The notes under the pieces: generated by a model
The model's database searches: none
What the model saw: the letters and a program-made list of their open reading frames with translations, nothing else
What the model was told of the DNA's origin: nothing
In this document: piece by piece, positions 51,683 through 61,700 of the stretch
How positions within the stretch are numbered: position 1 is the first letter of the stretch
How the letters are laid out: each line of letters starts with the position of its first letter
Translations under genes and position numbers: made by a program
NCBI GenBank assembly: GCA_964007475.1
Contig: OZ023273.1
Span: 17,807,922-17,871,921 of the forward strand
Source: Hybos culiciformis
Lineage: Eukaryota > Arthropoda > Insecta > Diptera > Hybotidae
DNA: 64,000 nt
Direction: 5' to 3'

Positions 51683-51959
51683 TACACCCAGAAAAAAAAA
51701 TTGTTAAATTAAAAGATTTTATAGGTAAAATTAACAAAAAATCTTTATAGATTTTGCGCAAAAGGGTTTATAGTTAAATTAAAATTGCAAAAATTGTTAA
51801 TTCAAAAGACATATTACATTGTTAAAATTAACACAAAATTGTTATATTTAAAATGTTAAGTTGTTATTATAACAATTTTAGCAGTTGAGAAAAAAATATA
51901 TTGTTACGGTGCCAAACTGTTAAATTAACTATTCGAAATAATTATTTTAAAATAGTTTT

Positions 51960-52210
51960 TTGTTTTTTTATTTTTTTGGTTTGTTTTTGTTTTTTTTCGC
52001 CTTTTTTTGTTTCTTTTTCGCCTTTTTTTTGGTTTTTTTTTTGGTTTTTTTTTTTGGTTTTTTTTGGTTCTTTTTTTTTGTTTTTTTTTTGTTTTTTTAA
52101 ATTTTTTTTTTGTTTTTTTTTTAAATTTCTTAGTTTGTTTTTGTTTTTTTTTTTTGTTTTGTTTTTCGCTTTTTTCGTCTTTTTTTGTTTTTTTATTGTT
52201 TTTTTTTATT
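51960..52210 (-). repeat. A-rich tail (T-rich on the plus strand)
   Basis: About 250 bases of T runs with single G or C, locally near (TTTTTTTG)n. On the minus strand it is an A-rich tail directly after the 5S-like segment. Confidence 0.85.
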
Positions 52211-52270
52211 GGTCACCCATCTAAGTACTATCACTACGAGACGTTGCTTAACCGCTGTGTTCAATGTGAT
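52211..52270 (-). repeat. 5S rRNA-derived segment (SINE3-head-like)
   Basis: Reading the minus strand, GGTTAAGCAACGTC and GTACTTAGATGGGTGACC match the internal promoter of 5S rRNA genes (A box and C box) in the right order and spacing. Only the central half of a 5S gene is recognisable; both ends are replaced. It is followed by an A-rich tail, as in 5S-derived SINEs. Not a functional 5S gene. Confidence 0.8.
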
Positions 52271-52349
52271 GTAGAGTCTTCCACTGACCTATGTCAGTAA
52301 TATACAACAATGTATTAAATAGAAAATATAAATTCGGTAATATAAACAT

Positions 52350-52442
52350 AATAAATATTTATCTTGTTAAATTAAAGAACTCCGCTCTTAACTTGTCTCG
52401 TTAAGAGCGGAGTTCTTTAATTTAACAAGATAAATATTTATT
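52350..52442. repeat. Perfect inverted repeat, 43-bp arms, 7-base loop
   Basis: 52350-52392 and 52400-52442 are exact reverse complements around TTGTCTC. The arm includes GC-rich AACTCCGCTCTTAAC. Perfect identity implies a very young event, a selected hairpin or an assembly artefact. Confidence 0.95.
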
Positions 52443-52980
52443 TTAAAAGTGTAGCTTTTTAAATCAACCAAAACTTTTTTTTTAACAATGCCGTATTTAC
52501 TTTGACAATTTTTATTGTTATATGTACCATTTTTAAATAACAACAAAAACATTATTTCAAAAGTTTTTATTGTCATATCAACAATTGAATGTGTAATTGT
52601 TATAATAACAGAAGAGTTTTTAATTTAAAAGAGAGAATAGTAAAATTTTATTTCTTTCGAAAGAAACATATTTAAAATAACAATTAATGTTGTTAAAATC
52701 ACAATTTTCAGCTTTTACTAAATAACTGTTTGAAACATTTTAAAATAACAAAATCAAATGTTAAAATAAGAAGCATCTTTACTTAGATCAAATACTTATT
52801 AGTTTAATTTAAAAAATTTCTCTTTAACATCAACAATATTTGTTTAACAGTTAAAAATTGTTAATTTAACTAGCATTTTTTTTCTGGGTGTATATATATT
52901 TATTCTATTGTATTTTGTCGTCATTATAAATTACAAAAAAAATAATAATATTTTTTTTTGTTCATATTTTTTATTTATTT

Positions 52981-53000
52981 ATTCATTCATTCATTCATTC
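52981..53000. repeat. (ATTC)5 microsatellite
   Basis: Five perfect ATTC units. Confidence 0.85.
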
Positions 53001-53447
53001 TTTTCATTTTCCGGAATGCATTTAAAAAGATTAACCCAGTTTTTATTCAAAAATAAAGTATTTATCTTAATTGCATTTTTTTTTTTTTTAATGAGAAACT
53101 CTTTTGTGTTCCGAAAACGCCTCTTCGTCCTCTAGAGAGTAATTTATTTATTTATTTTTTATTTATTTAATATTTTTAATTTTTTTTTTTTTTTTTTTTA
53201 GATATCTGATGGTAATAAAATTATTGTACACTTCTTGTCACTGCAGAAAAATTGAAGAAAATTATATTTTTAAATCATTTCCTTTGGTTTTTTAAAATCT
53301 TGTTTGAAAAAAAAAAGGAAAAGAAGATTTAATAACTAACATAATTTCAGAATGCCAAAAACCGAAAAATATAAATGAAAACTTTGAAAGAATAAAGGTG
53401 TGGCAAATCATAATTTCAATGTTTTTTTTTTTAATTTTGCTAATAGT

Positions 53448-53499
53448 CGACAAATGATAGTGTTAGTTGATAGTGCGACAAATGATAGTGTTAGTTGAT
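53448..53499. repeat. 28-bp tandem duplication
   Basis: CGACAAATGATAGTGTTAGT begins a 28-bp unit at 53448 that repeats at 53476 for 24 bases without mismatch. Confidence 0.85.
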
Positions 53500-56260
53500 T
53501 GCTTTTAGGGTTAAAAACAAAACTTTTAGACAATTAGGATGAACTCATAAGCTAGTTACCATTCAGTGAGTTGGCTGTCAAAAAAAAGTTAAGTTCGAAA
53601 AATTTTCTAATACATAATATTTAATTATATTTTGACTTGAGATGAAGATGATCTCTAAATTCTTCTAAACCCAAATATTCAATGTTTATTTATTTAAATT
53701 TTTTTTTCTGTTTGCTGCAACAAAAAAAAAAAAACATACACACTAAATTAATGCGCATAAATCAATTTTAATTGATCTGTCAATAAAAATTGTACAGAAA
53801 AAATAAATAAAACTAATTTGCCAATAAAAAAAAATAAAAAACTATAAATACGTATATATTTTTTAATTTCTTCTTTAACGATTTTTTTTTTTTTTTAATT
53901 TAATAAAATGCCAATTCCATTTTCGTTTTGATAAAATTTAATTTCTCATTTTAATTTTCAACAAAATAAAAAAAAATTAAATTATTCTGTTCTTATTGTA
54001 TAAGTATTTAAAATTGAAATTATCAAAAAAGAAAAAAAGTTCCTGTTTTTATTTTACTAGATATATATAATGTATAAAATATTTTATATAAAAATTTTAA
54101 TTTTCAGAATATTTAAATTTAAAAAAAAAGGAGTTTTTTTTTAATAAACTTTTTAATTAAATTCACGATTTCTTGATTAGTTTATATTTAAATGAACTAT
54201 ATAAATTAATTTTTATAATGTCTTTACAAATGTACGGAAAAAGATCTCTAGGAATTAAAATCTGTACAAATACTAAGTAACGATTTTCTACTAAGAAGCT
54301 GACTTCAGCAAAATATGCATAATTCTTTAAATTCAATAACTTTTGTTTGCAAGAGGCTAGACATTATTTTGAGGTTCACTTTTAGACACTACAGAATAAA
54401 ATCTGAACAGGCGTCAATTACGATTTGAACAGACATCAATTAAAATTTGACCAGACAGTATAATTAATTATTTTGAAGGTTGGAGGATGAGAATAATTTT
54501 AAAACTTCCGTACAGAGCATAAAAAAGAACATCAAAACACAATTAAATTTTTAATTTCTGTTTATTTCTGTATTTTGTCCTTGAAAATTTATCAACTCTA
54601 TTTTATATAGGGGAATATCGCATTCTATATTTATATGTACAAATATTAATTTAGTAAGAATAAAAAAAAATCATGAAAAAATGAATTACACAAAAAAAAT
54701 TCTTTCACGTATTACGAAAGTAATAAAAATATTATTATTAACAATTATATTTGGTTAAATAAATCCATAAAAATAAATCTTATTAAAATGAAATTTAAAG
54801 ACTCCCAAATTGAGCGCATCTTATCTTGTTTTTGTTGGGGGTTTTTTTTTTTTTTATTTAAGGAACAAGATAAAAATATTTTTACAGAAATCTACGCATT
54901 CATAAAAAATATTATACATTTTTTGGTTTGAACAAATTTCAGTCTTCGCAGCAAATGAAATCATTGTCTTCGGATTATTTCGGATCATTTCCAAAATTAA
55001 AAATTGTACAGATAATATAATAATATTTGGTAAAAAGAAGTATAGATTTTTTTCAAAAGATACTCTTTAAGATGTAGCTAAAACAAACATAGTTATAAAA
55101 GTATGTAGAGCATAATACCAAAAAACAATAAACTTTTTAATTTTTTAATATAAAACTCAAAATCAATAAAAAAAAAAAAAGTGGTATTCTGTCTACGAGT
55201 TTCGCCTTAAGATATGCACATTTATGTAAAATAATTCTCTATAGGAAAATTTTAGCAAACTAAATATTTAAACAATTAATATTTTTAGTTAAATGAATAA
55301 AAAATTACAAAAATAAAATAAAAAATTATTATATAATTCTTTTTAAAAATTTGGAGAATTCTTGGATAGACAATGTCTTTTTTATCTATAAGGACTCTTT
55401 GTTACTTACACAGTAATGAAAAAATCAAAATTAATTTTGGTTTGAATGTTAAAAATTTATCTTTTTCTTAAATAATTTTGATTGTAAGAAGAAGTAAAAC
55501 TCCTTTCTTTGGAGTGGAGTATATACAACGCTCACACCTTCAATATTGTCACGTCTGTGTTCTTTTTTTTAAAGAAAAATTATGTATTTAAACAATTTTA
55601 TAAGTAGAGTCCCTGTAGATTGTTTTTTTTTTTTTTTTGAATTTTTGTAAAATTAAATTTATTCCTCCTGTATGAAAAAAGTTTAAATTGAAAAATTTAT
55701 AAAAGTAATAAAAAAGAATTTTAAATTGAAATTCATGAAAAAATATTGTCCAACTCTTTTTATGGGCAAAAAAAAATAAATAAAAAAACGAAAACTTACA
55801 AATAAATTAAAAAAAAATAATTCTTTAATCCCTAAAATGAAGAATATTATAGAAAATTCATTATGCATTCCACCCACCTTATAAAAAGCCAAAACATTAA
55901 AACAATTAATAATTAATTCTAATCAGATACACGGTCTTTTAAAAAAAAAAAAAAATCGTGCGATTAATAATGCTGGCTGAATTTTGTATGTATTTTTTAA
56001 TATTTTGTTTTGCTGGTCTCTTGTAGCAGTTGTCTTCGTAGATTTTCTCAAGGGAAATGTCAATTGCTTGGACAATTTAAATAACATAAATCTTTTATTA
56101 ATTTGTAATTATTGTCATCACTTGTTAGTGTAGATGTTTTTGACAATAGTAAAATATACACGCTTGAGTAGGAAAAATTAAAAAAATATACCTACATATT
56201 TCAAAATTATGTTAATGAATATATAGTGTTAACATATCATGAAAAAAAGTGTGTAAGTAC

Positions 56261-56356
56261 TTGTGGGCCATCATCCCAAAGTTGTCGTTTATCTTTTACT
56301 GGTTTGTGTTTTTAACTTTCTATTTTTTCTGGTTCTTTTAAACTCACTTTACTCAT
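56261..56356 (-). CDS. Dys: Probable first exon of short dystrophin isoform, with in-frame TAA
   Basis: Minus-strand ATG at 56356 opens MSKVSLKEPEKIES, then TAA (56314-56312), then the same frame continues KHKPVKDKRQLWDDGPQ to a CAA|GTACTT donor at 56261. The donor is phase 0, as is the acceptor of exon 48231, so the join would be WDDGPQ-KMRQFQ. The segment is richer in G/C and charged residues than its surroundings, which suggests real coding sequence. A second donor, AAA|GTGAGT, right after MSK is also phase 0 and would bypass the stop. Otherwise the MSK frame acts as an upstream frame and translation starts at the exon-48231 ATG. Assignment to dystrophin is by position and phase only. Confidence 0.45.
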
Positions 56357-58716
56357 TTTCTAAAATAGATATTCTAAATTTTATATAATAGAAAATATAT
56401 ATATTTTTTATTAACACGAACTTTTATAATAAGTCGGAAAATTAAAAATTCTAAAATAATCAATACAACATATTAAATAAATAAATTTTGTTTAAAATTT
56501 TAACTCAAATTACAAGATAGTTGTTTAACACTGAATCCACATTGAGTTATTATGTAAAATAGAATTTATTACATAAAACTATTTATTTTATGTCACTATT
56601 CTATCCTATATCATTTTGTCAACATAAAAATTTCAAAACTACTTAAAATTCAAAAACAAGAAAGGCGCGCATAATTTTATGGAATTGAATTGAATAAAAA
56701 GAAAAAAAAAATTACAGACGCACACTGCGGGACATTAAACTTTGTTTCTTTTTTTTTGTGTGTTGATTTTAGCATAGTAAAACATATTGTTATGCGCCTA
56801 AAAAATTTAAATTTTTTTTTTTTTTTTTTCATTTTGTTGGAATAAATGAATCATAAAAAGGCTTCTTTAATATTTTCCTTCATCTCTTATACAATATGAT
56901 GATTTCAAAAATAAAAACACCAATTTTTTTTTATTGCCGCCACGTTATCATTTATTGTTAAAAAAAAAAAAAAAATTCACAGAGAAAATTGCAAAACAAT
57001 AAAAAAAAAAAAATGCTGAGAATCGCTTTTTAATGTTTTTAATTATAATAATTATATTTACATTTAATATTATTATTTCTACACATCGTAGTAATAAAAT
57101 ATATGCTTAGATAGGCAAAGTTCTAATATGTTTAAATGCAAAAGCAAAACCTTTCATATTATATTTATATTAAAATTAAAATAATGTCGAACTATTTCGT
57201 AAATAATAAATCAACAGTATACTTAGTCCTCTAATACGCTTACGGCCTCAATTTTTATTAATGGTCCTTCGAGCAGGATTTTTTCAATATCACTTCATAA
57301 AAGCTGAAAATAGACTTTCTCTAGAAAAAAAAGTTTATAAATACCTATACAACACAAATATAAACCCGTAACATATTATATTTAAAATAAAAACAAGGAT
57401 ATATAATATATAACACACAATATACAATTTTTAGTATGTATATACATATATTAAATTGTTATTCTCGCAGCATATCATTTTATATTAAATATGCATGTTT
57501 ATATGTACATATGTATGTATAGGTATATGTATTTCAGTAAGTAAGTACACAAAAAAAAAAGTTTATTTTGATAATATTATTAAATTTCAGAAAACATCAA
57601 AAAAGTAATACTTTTTATGTGATTTTTCGCTCACTTAACTCGTGGGATTTTTATTTATAAGTATATTCAAAACCAGAAGTCTGGAATGTTTTATTTTTCT
57701 TATTTTATTTTTTGTTTTTTTTTTTTTCAAAGAAAAACCAATAAGTGGTAAAATGAACTTTTCGGGGAAGCATTTAAAAGTGTTAAGGGTGTGGTTTTTG
57801 GTGTTTGATTTTTTTTTATTTTATTTTTTGTGTAGTAATATTTTTATTATTAATTGATTCTTAAATTATTTTAGTAAGTTGAAATTAATGAGATGAATAG
57901 AAAAAAAAATACAATTATTTATGTGATTTATCCAAAATTAAAATTAAAATTTGGATTTTATCGAAAATTGTAATCTAAATATTTATCGTAAATAATAATT
58001 CGAAAATTGCTGCTTACGTAGAATGGCAAAAGGATTAAATTTAATGTCAAAAGTTTGACAATTCTCTGCGATGATGATAAAAAAATTTATTATAAAATAA
58101 TTAGGTTTGTTATTTCGAGCTGTGTTAAAAATAAATTAAATTATAAAACTGAAATTTTCGAAGCACATTGGATAAGTTTAAATTTGTGGACTTCATTTAC
58201 TCTGATAAGACAGACAATCTATATCTGATAACTTTGTACCGGTAAATTTTCAACCTTTTACATTTAAAATACCTTATTATTAACAGTATCATTCTAACTA
58301 AAATGTATATCATTTCCACATCATATAATACTTAATATCTTATATTAATTTACATAATACACACTTAAACTTAAATATCAATCAAATTTAAATAAACTTC
58401 TACAAATCTTTTAAAATTCTTTGCCCTTTCTCATCATATCTGAATATTATGATGATGCTTTAAAGAACACTAATAAATAATAATTTTACAACAAAAACAG
58501 AATATTAAACCATCATATAATCTTCTTTTATAAACATAACACATAAAATTTTCTTTTAAAATTTTCATGCTTTTATTTTTTTTTATTTTTATTTTTCCAT
58601 CATAAGAAAAATTGTTCATAATAAAAATGAATGTCAAAAACAGATGCTGTCGATTAATCTGTTTATTTAATAATAAAAAAAAAAACAAGTTATATATACA
58701 AAGCAAAAAATATTAC

Positions 58717-58752
<36 letters not shown>

Positions 58753-61700
58753 ATAATATTATACTTTTTCCGGCATTTTCTTTTATACAAATATTTTTTC
58801 CGCCAATTTATATGTTGTCTCGCTAACTTTTCTATACAATTTTTCCCGTCACTTTTGTTTTAAGACAACAAAATGGATATCTTTGAACAAAACAGAAATT
58901 TGTAGAAAAATTTTTTTTTAACAATATCCATTCATTATTTATTTAGATTGCCAGATTATTACCAAATGACCCCAATTTTCGTGTTCAACACACTTTAAGT
59001 ATATATATATAGCACATATAAAAGTGTTAAATAAAACATGAAATAAATTGAATAAAAACAAAATCGTGAACATTATTACTTAGGGTTCAAATAATAATTA
59101 TATTAATTTTTCAATTTTTTTTTTTCCACAACAACACATGTATATATTTGACTCCTTTTAAATAATTTTCATTCATTAATAAGCGATTTTGGGTTATTTT
59201 TATCATAAATATTAGTAGAGAAAAAAAAAATTAATATATAAATGAATATGAAGCTAGAGAAAATATAAAATGAATTTTTTTTTTCGAATACCCTCGAGGA
59301 ATTATTAATTGATACTTTAATATTTATTAATTAAATTAATCATGATTATTGATTTTATTCATTTATTAATCATTAAAGCCATTATTAATAATAAATGAAA
59401 TTATTCACACATTTTTTTTTAATATAAAATAATTATTAGCTTGGTTGAATGACTTAAATTTTGACATTTACACATTATATATACGCACATTGAATTGAAT
59501 AAATAAATATACTTACATATATGTACATTATAATAAATTTATGTTATTATAATTTGGTTGTTAATTGTACACATTGGATATACTTATTGTAAAATAGTTG
59601 TTAAAGTATAACTTAATATTGTTCTTGTAATTAGTCCAAAGTTAAATTCAAAAGGTAAAAAGAAAATTTGGTTCTTCTTAATTAGCTTATTATTCAAAAA
59701 AAAAAAAGATGCCTTTTTTCCAAAATTTTTCTTTTAGTGTACATGTTTCAAAATATTAAAAATGAATTTTGCAATTTTATTTGAAACGTATTATAATAAA
59801 TTGGAGTAGTTGAACTTTAACAGAGACAAATTCTTTACATCGATATAAAATTGGCTGAATACAAATTCAAATGAATAACGTGTAAAAAAAATATTGGAAT
59901 AAATATTTACTAATTTAAATCAACGTGAAAGTAATTTTGATGAATACTGATTTTAATTCAATTTGTTAGATTTTTATTGTTAGATGTTTATAAGGTTAAA
60001 ATTCTACACATTATTTTTGTTTGGTTCATACTACATTTTCAGTGATAATATCATTTTCATTTAACAGCGATACAATTACTGAAGTTTTAATCCTATCTAC
60101 ACCTAAACTGTTTAAATTATTCTGTTTATTTTTGCAAGGGCGCATAACTTTATAATTTCTATATTGAAATTGAATTGCAATTAAACATTTATAATTCGTA
60201 TTCGAAGTTAAAATATTTAAAAAAAAAAAATTGTTTTTTTCAATTAATAATCTTAACTTGTGTTAAATAAATACATAATTTTTTTCTTTTTATTCAAAAT
60301 TATTTACTTTCATTATGCTTGAAAACGTTTTATTTTTCAGTCTATTAGTGGCACTTATTTCTTACAAAGCCTTATTAAGTTTCAGATAATCTGAAGAAGC
60401 TATCGTAGCATAATTTAAAAGTTATTCGACTAATTTATATGTAATGTAAGTATACAAAGTACAAAAATAAGCTGCTTAAAAAGAAATATAAACAAAAATG
60501 TTGATCCTTAAAGGAGGAAAGCCATATAAAAGTTTTCTTCATTTTCATTGATTTTTTTTCCCTTTTGACAAAAATCAACTTTTAAAAATGTTCTTAAACT
60601 TTTCCATTCTTTAAGTAACACAAAAACTGCATAAAAAGTTTATTTTTTTGCTTAATTTTTTTTTTTTTAAGAAGTAAATTTGTTAACAAAGATATTTGAT
60701 TATATGAAGTTAAAAACGTTTATTGCCCGTAACCAGATTGCATTTCTCCCTAATGGGAGACTGTAAATTGAAAAAAAAAAATAAATAAATAAAATTCTTC
60801 AAATTAAAAGTATTAAAAAATAAATACACAACGAAACCCTATAACTTAATAAAGTTAAGAAAAATATAAATAAATGAAAAACTTGAATGTTTTTCATCCG
60901 TCAATGAAAAAAGAATTTAAAGTTTTAGAACTTTATAAAGCTTTCAGTTATGGAAAAAATAAAAAAAAATAAAAATGTGTATTTATAAAAAAGGATATTG
61001 TGATACTGATAAATTTATAAATTAATATACCAGTTTATTTATTCAAAGAAAAAGGACTTATTATTTATTAAGTATATTTTTACAATCAACATTGTGTTAA
61101 ATTCTATCGATAACCATTATTTACGATTATATGATGCAAAATGAAATGAAAAAAAATTGTAGCTGATATACAACTCTAGAATAAAATCAGACTAGTTGAA
61201 AATATAGACTACTTGAAAATATAAAGAAATAAGATTTTAAGTCTAGGCTCAGTGTAGTATTAATTTTGCTTTAATTCTACAATTTTCAATTAAAAAAACT
61301 GAAATTATTTTAAGTATATTAGGATGACCACTAAAGCTCATCCACTTGATTATTAAATTTACGATAATAATGTTCAAATTGAATGGATCATTATTTTTGA
61401 TTTATTTTTTTATTTTATTTTATTATAATGAGTAAAATTTTATAATAATAATTGTAGAAAAACAACAAAAGTTTGAAAAAAAAAAAAAAATACACAAAAA
61501 TATTGAAAAATTTGGTTTAAAATGCCGACATTAAAAACTTTATTTTCAAATTGTGAATTTTATACAAAATATTATTTTCTTAATTTTTTTTTTTAATTTT
61601 GATTACACTTGAAAAGTTTTTAACTATACATGAATTTCCACAAAAAAAAAAAAAAAAAAATTGGAGTAATTTATTGCATATTTCACTAAATTAAAAACAA

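Larger units (their letters stand above)
51685..52890. mobile_element. TIR/foldback (MITE-like) element with 5S-like core
   Basis: A 1206-bp element with inverted ends CACCCAGAAAAAAAA (51685-51699 and 52876-52890), flanked by TA (51683-51684, 52891-52892). Both arms carry many TTGTTAA / TTAACAA words. The centre holds a T-rich tract (51960-52210), a 5S-rRNA-like segment on the minus strand (52211-52270) and a long perfect hairpin (52350-52442). No transposase frame is present. It lies inside the inferred first intron of the short dystrophin form. Confidence 0.82.
48232..56260 (-). other. Dystrophin intron or upstream region (8 kb)
   Basis: A/T-rich DNA between the probable short-isoform first exon and the exon ending at 48231. 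It contains the 51685-52890 TIR element, an (ATTC)5 microsatellite at 52981-53000, a 28-bp tandem duplication at 53448-53499 and diverged repeats near 54405-54465. Frames at 49109-49399 and 51901-52224 are low-complexity translations. Confidence 0.65.

Noticed and set aside
51901..52224. Hydrophobic plus frames of about 100 codons
   Set aside because: Translation of the T-rich tract inside the second TIR element.
60740..60765. TCTCCCTAATGGGAGA palindrome
   Set aside because: Too short to interpret and no element around it.
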